The notes beneath the pieces are model-generated. The model was given only the letters and a program-made list of their open reading frames with translations. It searched no databases and was not told the DNA's origin. A DNA stretch of 64,000 nt from a virus: IMG/VR virus record IMGVR_UViG_3300003323_000307, positions 1-64,000 of that record; one strand, 5' to 3'. A program made the translations under genes and the position numbers. Positions 57,882 to 64,000 of this stretch are shown here, in pieces (within the stretch, counting starts at the first letter, position 1; every line of letters starts with the position of its first letter).

Positions 57882-58267
57882 GCGAAACCTCCGAAGATCT
57901 GTACAGGATACCCTTGCTGGCGGCAACGGCGGATCATGTCCCAGGTACCTGAACCCTGCCTGTCATCGCACTCGGGCCAGGCCAGGACATGGTGAGGGTG
58001 GAACTCGTCCAGCATACGCTGGTTGCGCATAGGCCCGGCTGACCTTCCGAGGGACCAGTCCGCTTTGAAGGTGACCACCGATATAGCGTGGTTCTCTGCC
58101 CAGGCTAGGGCTATGGCGTCCACGCCAGACGCCCCGCCCTGTGAAATGATCAGGTCATCAGAGAAGTGACGGCCGACTTGGACAACATTGGCCAGCTCTT
58201 CGTAGATCTCGTGTTTACGAGACCAAGGGAAGTCCCGGCTACCTGTGACAAGGACTCTGTATGCCAT
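57878..58267 (-). CDS. SLOG-domain (DUF2493/YspA-like) nucleotide-binding protein
   Basis: 129 aa. MAYRVLVTGSRDFPW, a DDLIISQGGASGVDAIALAW Rossmann-type phosphate loop, and SAGPMRNQRMLDE. SLOG proteins bind nucleotide ligands; in bacteria some belong to defence systems, and in phages the role is unclear. Confidence 0.8.
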   Translation of the reverse strand: MAYRVLVTGSRDFPWSRKHEIYEELANVVQVGRHFSDDLIISQGGASGVDAIALAWAENHAISVVTFKADWSLGRSAGPMRNQRMLDEFHPHHVLAWPECDDRQGSGTWDMIRRCRQQGYPVQIFGGFA

Positions 58268-58524
58268 CATGACCTCCAGCTTCCTACTGCTCCTGGATGG
58301 GGGATCCGGTTGGGTGATACAGCATATCTGGGGCGGTCTAGGGGCTTTTCACAGATCCAGCAGTTGAGCTCTTCCCGTGCACCGTAAACATCACAGACGG
58401 AGCAGACACGGTAGTAGGCCGAATAGGTACTTTCGTCGAACCCCTCATTGCAGGGTTTGAACCAGAGCCAGTCCATTGGTTCCTCCGGCTCTATCCCAGG
58501 CAGGCTATCCCGTTGTTTGGGCAT
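58267..58524 (-). CDS. Small Cys-rich protein
   Basis: 85 aa. MDWLWFKPCNEGFDES then CSVCDVYGAREELNCWICEK. Paralogous to the gene at 59459 (VDWLWFRPD ... CYPCQ ... CFNCGK) and similar to the one at 39222. Confidence 0.7.
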   Translation of the reverse strand: MPKQRDSLPGIEPEEPMDWLWFKPCNEGFDESTYSAYYRVCSVCDVYGAREELNCWICEKPLDRPRYAVSPNRIPHPGAVGSWRS

Positions 58525-58736
58525 CAGTCACCCTTGGATTTCCAGGTCCTGTAGACCTTACCCCACCCCTGCCCCTTGAAATGGGTGGCAGCAGGGCGGA
58601 AAACCTTGTGCAAATAGCCCTGACAACCCAGTTCTTCCAAGTTTGGGCAGGTGTTCCAGTCCATAGTCTCTGCCATAGGATGCTTGAACTCGAAGATAAA
58701 GTTGCACAGGCTGCACTTGTAGTCGAAAGAAGGCAT
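58524..58736 (-). CDS. FmdB-type zinc-ribbon protein
   Basis: 70 aa, MPSFDYKCSLCNFIFEF with NTCPNLEELGC, the FmdB-like ribbon opening. Regulatory family in bacteria; function here unknown. Confidence 0.75.
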   Translation of the reverse strand: MPSFDYKCSLCNFIFEFKHPMAETMDWNTCPNLEELGCQGYLHKVFRPAATHFKGQGWGKVYRTWKSKGD

Positions 58737-58939
58737 TAGTTTTCCTCCGCAACCCTACCGTAAAACACGTTTTCATGCCATTTGATGTGAAGAAGGCCCA
58801 TCCGGAGGGCTGTCTCCCAGTAAAGAGAATTCCCCGCGTTGGTTTTGACGCCGTTGCAGACATGTCGGGTACACTCCCAGCGCCAGACTGGGGTCACTCC
58901 CGTCTCATCCAGCTCGTGAGACCTGAAAATAGTGATCAT
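58736..58939 (-). CDS. Small protein of unknown function
   Basis: 67 aa from ATG 58939 (ATGA overlap). WRWECTRHVCNGVKT; otherwise unfamiliar. Confidence 0.65.
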   Translation of the reverse strand: MITIFRSHELDETGVTPVWRWECTRHVCNGVKTNAGNSLYWETALRMGLLHIKWHENVFYGRVAEEN

Positions 58940-59247
58940 CGTCGGTGTTTCCCGCAGTAGAGGGGCCATCGGCCACGTGCATGGGGGCGGACAAGCAGAG
59001 CATCACAGGTCTTGCAGCGTCGAACGATGCCCTTACTGTCTGTACTACCCAGCTCAGCGACGTCCAAAACCTCCGGGATGTGGTTTCTCGGGGGAATTTC
59101 CGGGTTCCGGCAGTCACAGCCAGGGCACACACAGCCACCAGAGCTTGTAAGGCAGCAAGATTCGTTACACAGACAGCTGAGGTAGCCTCCGGGGCCGAAA
59201 TTGAAGTGTACTTCGGTCGTGTGAGGCTGGTAAGGGTCATAATTCAT
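58936..59247 (-). CDS. Cys-rich protein
   Basis: 103 aa from ATG 59247. CLCNESCCLTSSGGCVCPGC and a later CKTCDALLVRPHARG ribbon ending CGKHRR. Two or three zinc sites. Confidence 0.7.
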   Translation of the reverse strand: MNYDPYQPHTTEVHFNFGPGGYLSCLCNESCCLTSSGGCVCPGCDCRNPEIPPRNHIPEVLDVAELGSTDSKGIVRRCKTCDALLVRPHARGRWPLYCGKHRR

Positions 59248-59462
59248 GATTTTGCCCACTTCATGGCCTGGGTCACTAGCATCCAGTAGAGTGCTATTGG
59301 CCAGATGGAACCCAAAAGAACCAAGAGACCCATCAGCATAACCGGATATTGATCCAGAGCAGCTCCTACCACACTATCAGCAGACCAGGTACTGAGTACC
59401 AGGTACATGTAACCGAGCATACCGATAAGGTACAGCCCAACAGCAATAGGAATAAGAATCAT
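59244..59462 (-). CDS. Small membrane protein
   Basis: 72 aa, two transmembrane helices (LIPIAVGLYLIGMLGYMYLV; LMGLLVLLGSIWPIALYWM). Could be a superinfection-exclusion or envelope protein. ATGA overlaps on both sides. Confidence 0.68.
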   Translation of the reverse strand: MILIPIAVGLYLIGMLGYMYLVLSTWSADSVVGAALDQYPVMLMGLLVLLGSIWPIALYWMLVTQAMKWAKS

Positions 59463-59716
59463 AGTGCCCTCAGTTTAGGTAGTTTCATGAATTTTCCGCA
59501 GTTGAAGCAATTTACGTGTCGGGTGGATCTGTCGCACTCGGCGTAGAACTCCACCTGGCAGGGATAACATTTGAACCTTATCCAGGAAACCGCTTCTGAA
59601 CCTGGAGACAGCTTGTATATATCAGGCCGGAACCACAGCCAGTCCACTGAACCATCTTCTGGAACTTGCCCGGGTTCGGGTTTCCACCAGAGATTATCTG
59701 CAAAAAGCATAGTCAT
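59459..59716 (-). CDS. Small Cys-rich protein
   Basis: 85 aa, VDWLWFRPDIYKL then CYPCQVEFYAECDRS and CFNCGKFM. First gene of the leftward island; shares layout with the gene at 58267. Confidence 0.68.
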   Translation of the reverse strand: MTMLFADNLWWKPEPGQVPEDGSVDWLWFRPDIYKLSPGSEAVSWIRFKCYPCQVEFYAECDRSTRHVNCFNCGKFMKLPKLRAL

Positions 59717-59773
59717 AACCCTCCTGGGCTATATCTGGTAAAATAAACCCCATATGTTTAGAGAGGGTGCACT
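59717..59773. promoter_or_regulatory. Divergent promoter region between early island and late operon
   Basis: 57 bases between divergent genes. Plus strand has TAAAATAAA about 30 bases before the terminase ATG, with AGAGAGGGTG as ribosome site. No clear -35 for either side. Confidence 0.4.
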
Positions 59774-60415
59774 ATGTCTGAACAGGATTGGTATGAGGTC
59801 GAGGATGATACCGAAGATGATGATATCACCGAGGCCAGTACAGAGCTAGCCAAGGTCGGCAAGCAGATGCCGGACACTCTAACCGTCCGGTGGATCCACG
59901 CTCAGCTCCCTAAAGAGACCTGGGACTGGGTCAAGGACACCAAGCCCAAGTGCAAGATCAACGGGTACTTGATCAAGGCTATGTCCGACGATGCCAAGAA
60001 GGGCGCCAGCAAGCGAGCCATCATGGCCAAGGCTGGATACAACGTGGCTACGTGGGGTGTCTGGGAGCGCAAGGCCATGGAAGGGGAGCAACCGTACCTC
60101 CTCTGGTATCAGTGCATGATGCACTCCTTTGCCTCTGTAGAAGATGAGCTGCTGGAAGCAGTGCGCATGAGCGCGTCCACGGACTGGCGTGCGGCCAAGT
60201 GGATGCTGGAGCAGATCAACAAGGACGAGTACAGTCCTACCCCCAAGAACCAGACCGTAAACATCGCAGGGGACGTCAACACCAAGTCCAAGACCTCTGT
60301 GAACTACATGTCCGATGAGACAGCCGTAGAGGTGGCCCAGCTCCTACAGCAGTTCGGAGTAGTCCCTCAGCTAGAGAACGTGGTAGAGGGTGAGGTGATC
60401 GACGATGAGTCATGA
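59774..60415 (+). CDS. Small terminase subunit
   Basis: 213 aa. Acidic N-terminus, then a DNA-binding helical middle (KRAIMAKAGYNVATWGVWE) and a coiled region (WMLEQINKDEYSPTPKNQ) typical of terS proteins, ending in an acidic tail. It precedes terL by about 90 bases. Selects phage DNA for packaging. Confidence 0.8.
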   Translation: MSEQDWYEVEDDTEDDDITEASTELAKVGKQMPDTLTVRWIHAQLPKETWDWVKDTKPKCKINGYLIKAMSDDAKKGASKRAIMAKAGYNVATWGVWERKAMEGEQPYLLWYQCMMHSFASVEDELLEAVRMSASTDWRAAKWMLEQINKDEYSPTPKNQTVNIAGDVNTKSKTSVNYMSDETAVEVAQLLQQFGVVPQLENVVEGEVIDDES

Positions 60416-60515
60416 GCATGAGTGGGATCTTGCAGACGGGTGTGACTTCTGCGGGGATGATCATTGTCTAGTTGTCTGCCCCTGTGGGGCAGAGGACAGA
60501 GCGTGCGATGAGTGA
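60405..60515 (+). CDS. Very small zinc-ribbon protein between terminase genes
   Basis: 36 aa, CDFCGDDHCLVVCPCGAEDR: six Cys plus His. Overlaps the small terminase end (11 bases) and the large terminase start (8 bases). Found by reading. Confidence 0.6.
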   Translation: MSHEHEWDLADGCDFCGDDHCLVVCPCGAEDRACDE

Positions 60516-61884
60516 CCTCAAGGCTCTCAAGTCTGCCCTCAACCTGAACCTGCCCGACCAGTACGTACCCTGGCGCCCTACCGCTCACCAGTCAGCTTTC
60601 CTCCTTGTGCCCAACCGTGAGGCGTTCTATGGAGGAGCGGCCGGTGGTGGCAAGTCCATTGCTCTTCTTATGGGGGCTCTACAGTACGTGGACCAGCCGG
60701 GCTACAACGCCCTTTTGATCCGACGCACTTTCAAGGATCTCTCTCAGCCTGAAGCTCTAATCGACATTAGTAAAGAGTGGTTGAGTAACACGGATGCAAA
60801 GTGGAACCAGTCCGAGCATAAATGGTCCTTCCCCTCAGGTGCTGTCCTCCAGTTCGGCCATATGGAGAATGAGAACGACAAATACCAGTACCAGGGTGCC
60901 GCATACCACTACGTAGGCTTCGACGAGCTTACCCAGTTCTCTGAAGGCATGTACACCTACCTTCTGTCTCGTGTGCGTCGTCGTACCACGGATCAGTCGA
61001 CTTTCCCCCTGCGGGTCCGTGGGGCAGCAAACCCGGGTGGTGTAGGCCACGAGTGGGTGAAGCGACGGTTCATTGAGCTTCCTGAAGACGATGACGTGGA
61101 CGAGGAGGAGGAGGCCAAGTTTGCAGAGCGAGTCTTCATCCCTTCAGGTTTGAATGACAACCCCCACCTTGACCGTGAAAACTATCGGCAGATGCTTAAT
61201 GAGCTTGACCTAGTCACACGCAAACAGCTGATGAACGGTGACTGGGACATCGCCGGTGACGGCAATATGTTCAAGCGAGAGTGGTTCGACAACCGAATTA
61301 TCACAGAGATCCCCAGAGGGGTAACCCTGCGCCGTATCGTGAGGTACTGGGATCTAGCCTCCACGGACGAAGAGAAGGCTATCAAGGAGAAAGGTGATCC
61401 GGATTACACAGCATCTGTACTCCAAGCTCTGGGGGATGACGGCAACGTTTATATCCTCGAAGTTACTAGAGATCGGTTGTCGCCTGCTGCTGTGGAGCGA
61501 CTGGTTCGCTCAAAGGCAGAACGCGACGGCAGAACCGGAGTCGCGATCTGGATGGAGCAGGAACCAGGAAGTTCCGGTGTCGCCACCATCCACACCTATC
61601 GCAAACTCATGCTCGGATTCAATTTCCGTGGGGACAAACCCTCAGGAAGCAAAATTGAGCGAGCAAGAACAGCAAGCGCTGCATGTGAGAACGGCCTGGT
61701 ATATATTGTTCGGGGAGCCAAAACAAAAGCCTTCCTGAACGAACTGGAAGCTTTCCCTGTCGGTGCTCATGACGATATGGTTGATGCCTTTTCGGGTGGG
61801 CTCATCAAGATATCCGAATCAGCCGATATTGGGAAACCTAGAACTAATAACAATAAGCGCCGTAAAAAGAGCATCTGGGACTGA
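60508..61884 (+). CDS. terL: Large terminase subunit
   Basis: 458 aa from ATG 60508 (an in-frame ATG at 60472 would overlap the mini zinc gene more). ATPase: Walker A GGAAGGGKSIALL, Walker B YVGFDELTQF, coupling motif AANPGGVGHEW. Nuclease: YWDLASTDEE first Asp and C-terminal HDDMVDAFSGGL. Motor that pumps and cuts DNA at the portal. Confidence 0.95.
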   Translation: MSDLKALKSALNLNLPDQYVPWRPTAHQSAFLLVPNREAFYGGAAGGGKSIALLMGALQYVDQPGYNALLIRRTFKDLSQPEALIDISKEWLSNTDAKWNQSEHKWSFPSGAVLQFGHMENENDKYQYQGAAYHYVGFDELTQFSEGMYTYLLSRVRRRTTDQSTFPLRVRGAANPGGVGHEWVKRRFIELPEDDDVDEEEEAKFAERVFIPSGLNDNPHLDRENYRQMLNELDLVTRKQLMNGDWDIAGDGNMFKREWFDNRIITEIPRGVTLRRIVRYWDLASTDEEKAIKEKGDPDYTASVLQALGDDGNVYILEVTRDRLSPAAVERLVRSKAERDGRTGVAIWMEQEPGSSGVATIHTYRKLMLGFNFRGDKPSGSKIERARTASAACENGLVYIVRGAKTKAFLNELEAFPVGAHDDMVDAFSGGLIKISESADIGKPRTNNNKRRKKSIWD

Positions 61885-61932
61885 TGATGATACAATTGGG
61901 TTTGACTATTGTCTTGATCCGAAAGGGCTGCC

Positions 61933-63540
61933 ATGGGCTTGTGGGGTAACATGTGGGGCAGCTCTGGATATAACACTATTCCAGAGTTCACTAATAAGGC
62001 TGCCGAACGCCAGAAGCGCCTAGATCAGTACAAGAAGTCCTGGGAAGCCTATCTGGCTGAACTTCCGGACCCTATCGTTATTGACAGTGCTGCCAATGAC
62101 AACGTCAAAGTCAACCCAGCACGCGCCATGGTCAACACAGGGGTTTACTTCCTGTTTGGGAATGAGCTTAAATTCCAGGATTCCGCTGATGCCGCCCGAC
62201 GGTTCGGGGACCAGCAGACTTCTGATTCATCTTCCCCTAATAAAGATCTGAAAGCTTCTGATCCCACATATCTGCAAAAGCTGAATAAAGCGTGGAAGGC
62301 CAACCGTAAGGGGTCCTTCCTTTTCAATTTAGGGCTTTCAGGTGCTATTCACGGTACCCCCTTTGTGAAGATTCTCCCCAATGCTGCTGGTATAAACAAT
62401 GAATACCCTCGTCTCGTGCTTCTGGATCCAGCTAACGTAGATGTTGAATGGGATCCTAACGACTGCACCAAGGTTCTGAAATACATCATTGAGTACATCA
62501 CAGAGGATGCGAACGGCAAGCCCGTAGTTCGCTCTCAGGAGATTACTGCCAATCAGAACGAGGTTGGTATAATCGAGAGCTGGTCCATGCAGGACTACGA
62601 GCAGTCGATGACGTGGGTTCTCAATACTGGGTGGGTTCCGGTTATGGAAGACCGCACCCCAGTCGGCCCTGAAGAGATCTGGCCTTATTCCTGGGCGCCT
62701 GTCGAGCACTGCCAGAACCTGGAACTGCCTCACATGTTCTGGGGGCTCCCGGACCTGGATGAATCCTCTGTAGAGGTCATCGAGTCCTACCAGCGGGCTA
62801 TGTCCTCCCTGAACAAGATCGTGCGAATCCACGCTTCACCCCGTATGTTCGCCAAGAACGTCATGCCTGACCAGATCACAGACATCGACGTCTCAGCCGA
62901 CAACATCATCACCCTCCCCAACATGGAGGCAGATCTCAACGTTCTGCAAACCCTGGGGAACCTCAGCCCGTCTATCCAGTACACGGACAAGATGATGGCT
63001 GACCTGATGAAGATGATGCAGGTACCGCCGATCGCCCTGGGTGACTTCGAATCGGCCTCGACTGCTATCTCCGGTGTGACACTCTCTATCCTTTATGCCC
63101 CCCTCCTTCAGAAGACCGAGCTCAAGCGGATCTCCTACGGGGACATGATTGAGCGCATCAACCAGAAGATGCTGACCCTCATGGGTTTCGTAGAGGACGA
63201 CTGGGAGAACCTTCTCCTTGTCTGGCCAGAGGCCATGCCTGGTTCGGCTTATCTGGAACGCCAGACTCTCCAGCAAGACCAGCAGATGGGTGCTTCACGG
63301 TACACCATTATGTCTCGTCTTGGTTATGACCCGGTTGAAGAGCAGGGCCACGCGATGAAGGAACAGGAACAGCTTCTGGAACTCCAGAAGAAATATGCCC
63401 CTGAGCCTGCATTTGGTAGTGGCAAGCCCCCGGGTGGTAACAACAACCCTGCCGGGAACGGCAACAAAAACGGCAGCATGGGTGGAACCAAGGCTGCGGG
63501 AACCCCGAAATCTCCTTCGGGGAGCAATCCAACTAAATAG
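61933..63540 (+). CDS. Portal protein
   Basis: 535 aa. SPP1 gp6-type layout: an N-terminal wing (PARAMVNTGVYFLFGNELKF), a stem region LLVWPEAMPGSAYLERQTLQ, and a Gly/Asn/Lys-rich flexible C-terminus. Forms the dodecameric DNA gate where terminase docks. 48 bases after terL. Confidence 0.9.
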   Translation: MGLWGNMWGSSGYNTIPEFTNKAAERQKRLDQYKKSWEAYLAELPDPIVIDSAANDNVKVNPARAMVNTGVYFLFGNELKFQDSADAARRFGDQQTSDSSSPNKDLKASDPTYLQKLNKAWKANRKGSFLFNLGLSGAIHGTPFVKILPNAAGINNEYPRLVLLDPANVDVEWDPNDCTKVLKYIIEYITEDANGKPVVRSQEITANQNEVGIIESWSMQDYEQSMTWVLNTGWVPVMEDRTPVGPEEIWPYSWAPVEHCQNLELPHMFWGLPDLDESSVEVIESYQRAMSSLNKIVRIHASPRMFAKNVMPDQITDIDVSADNIITLPNMEADLNVLQTLGNLSPSIQYTDKMMADLMKMMQVPPIALGDFESASTAISGVTLSILYAPLLQKTELKRISYGDMIERINQKMLTLMGFVEDDWENLLLVWPEAMPGSAYLERQTLQQDQQMGASRYTIMSRLGYDPVEEQGHAMKEQEQLLELQKKYAPEPAFGSGKPPGGNNNPAGNGNKNGSMGGTKAAGTPKSPSGSNPTK

Positions 63541-63552
63541 CCGTTATATTAA

Positions 63553-63600
63553 TGTATAATGGCAATCGTAACTAATACGGCTTGATGCTGTGTATTAGAA
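63553..63600 (+). promoter_or_regulatory. Promoter and leader hairpin before the scaffold gene
   Basis: TGTATAAT at 63553-63560, then CTAATAC/GTATTAG able to form a 7-bp stem in the leader, with AGAAGGGC as ribosome site. Same order (TATAAT, hairpin, gene) as at 13831 and 17291. Confidence 0.5.
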
Positions 63601-63613
63601 GGGCAAAGGCTAG

Positions 63614-64000
63614 ATGCCAGAGGAAATTGTTACGGAAAACAGTGCTGACCCGACTATTGTCTCCACCAGTACTGAAAAGAAGGTCGATGAGGTAACTCCT
63701 TCGACCGTTAAAGAAGAATCTAAGACTTTCGACAAGGAGTACGTCGAGAGCCTGCGGAACGAGGCCGCTTCATGGCGGACCAAGCTCCGGGAGATGGAAA
63801 CTCAGTTCTCCAGCGTACAGACCCAGCTAAAGGAATTCCAGGACGCCCAGCTCACAGAGCAGGAGAAGTTCACCCGGGATTTCGAGGAAGCCAAGACCAA
63901 AGCGACTCAGTTTGAGACTCAGGCGCGAGAAAAGGATCTGGCTCTCCAGATTGCCATGGTTGCACGCGAAGAGAAGATTGCAGACATTAAGGCTGCGGTT
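63614..64000 (+). CDS. Scaffold protein, N-terminal part (cut by window edge)
   Basis: At least 129 aa; ATG at 63614. Charged coiled coil typical of capsid scaffolds: KEYVESLRNEAASWRTKLRE, then EMETQFSSVQTQLKEFQDA, and QAREKDLALQIAMVAREEKI. Follows the portal gene, the usual place for scaffold before the major capsid protein. Confidence 0.85.
   Translation, partial: MPEEIVTENSADPTIVSTSTEKKVDEVTPSTVKEESKTFDKEYVESLRNEAASWRTKLREMETQFSSVQTQLKEFQDAQLTEQEKFTRDFEEAKTKATQFETQAREKDLALQIAMVAREEKIADIKAAV

Noticed and set aside
1-64000. CRISPR array, insertion sequence or integrase
   Set aside because: No regularly spaced repeats, transposase or integrase motifs were seen; the only mobile genes are HNH/EndoVII homing types. 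No lysogeny genes were found in this window.

Overview
The window is a tailed-phage (siphovirus) genome segment that almost certainly infects an actinobacterium. Evidence for the host type is a WhiB-family regulator, a ThyX thymidylate synthase, a Pup-like protein (Pup occurs almost only in Actinobacteria) and a cell-wall lysis cassette with LysM, peptidoglycan-binding, transglycosylase and M15 peptidase domains. Gene style (tight ATGA/TAATG overlaps, many Cys-rich mini-proteins, HNH homing genes) fits Streptomyces-type phages, but the host genus is an inference.

Layout. 1-19.5 kb, plus strand, late genes: the 3' part of the tape measure gene, tail-tip/baseplate proteins (one apparently split and interrupted by other tail genes), four tandem paralogous tail proteins, two multidomain lysins, holin-like membrane proteins, a possible copper-related pair, then tail fibres and a beta-helix tail spike. 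19.5-24 kb, minus strand: a collagen-like fibre, a secreted lysozyme-like protein, a glycosyltransferase, a frame-broken deaminase, a QueC-like PP-loop ATPase, a tmRNA-like RNA and tRNA-Ala, and a papain-like hydrolase. 24-43 kb, minus strand: replication, recombination and nucleotide metabolism (exonuclease, family A polymerase, uracil-DNA glycosylase, dNTP pyrophosphohydrolase, ThyX, SprT, RuvC, Sak4-like ATPase, RecB/Cas4-type nuclease, dCMP deaminase, Pup, SNF2-type helicase, sigma-like factor, primase-helicase, WhiB). HNH or EndoVII genes sit between many of these with overlapping ends. 43-54.7 kb, minus strand: many small early genes, a T4 Imm-like superinfection protein, an FtsK-like ATPase and three non-canonical tRNA-like RNAs. 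54.7-56.07 kb: non-coding, with inverted repeats, a G-rich block and an AT-rich block (origin or terminus candidate). 56.1-59.7 kb, minus strand: a run of small Cys-rich proteins. 59.77-64 kb, plus strand: small and large terminase, portal and scaffold, the start of the late operon. Head genes and the 5' part of the tape measure gene are outside the window; the order suggests a circularised or permuted map.

Most unusual content: (1) a 61-residue Pup homologue ending in GGE, predicted ready for ligation by host PafA; (2) an 80-nt tmRNA-like molecule lacking the mRNA-like domain but keeping the alanine identity pair G3-U70, 140 bp from tRNA-Ala; (3) a helicase whose Walker A motif is interrupted by a stop codon but restored exactly by a 5-nt GTT-to-GTT skip; (4) a PCu(A)C-type copper chaperone; (5) HNH genes whose 3' ends supply the start codon of the next gene; (6) a split tail protein and a tail fibre readable only through a -1 shift. 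All functional statements are from reading the sequence; no database search was run.
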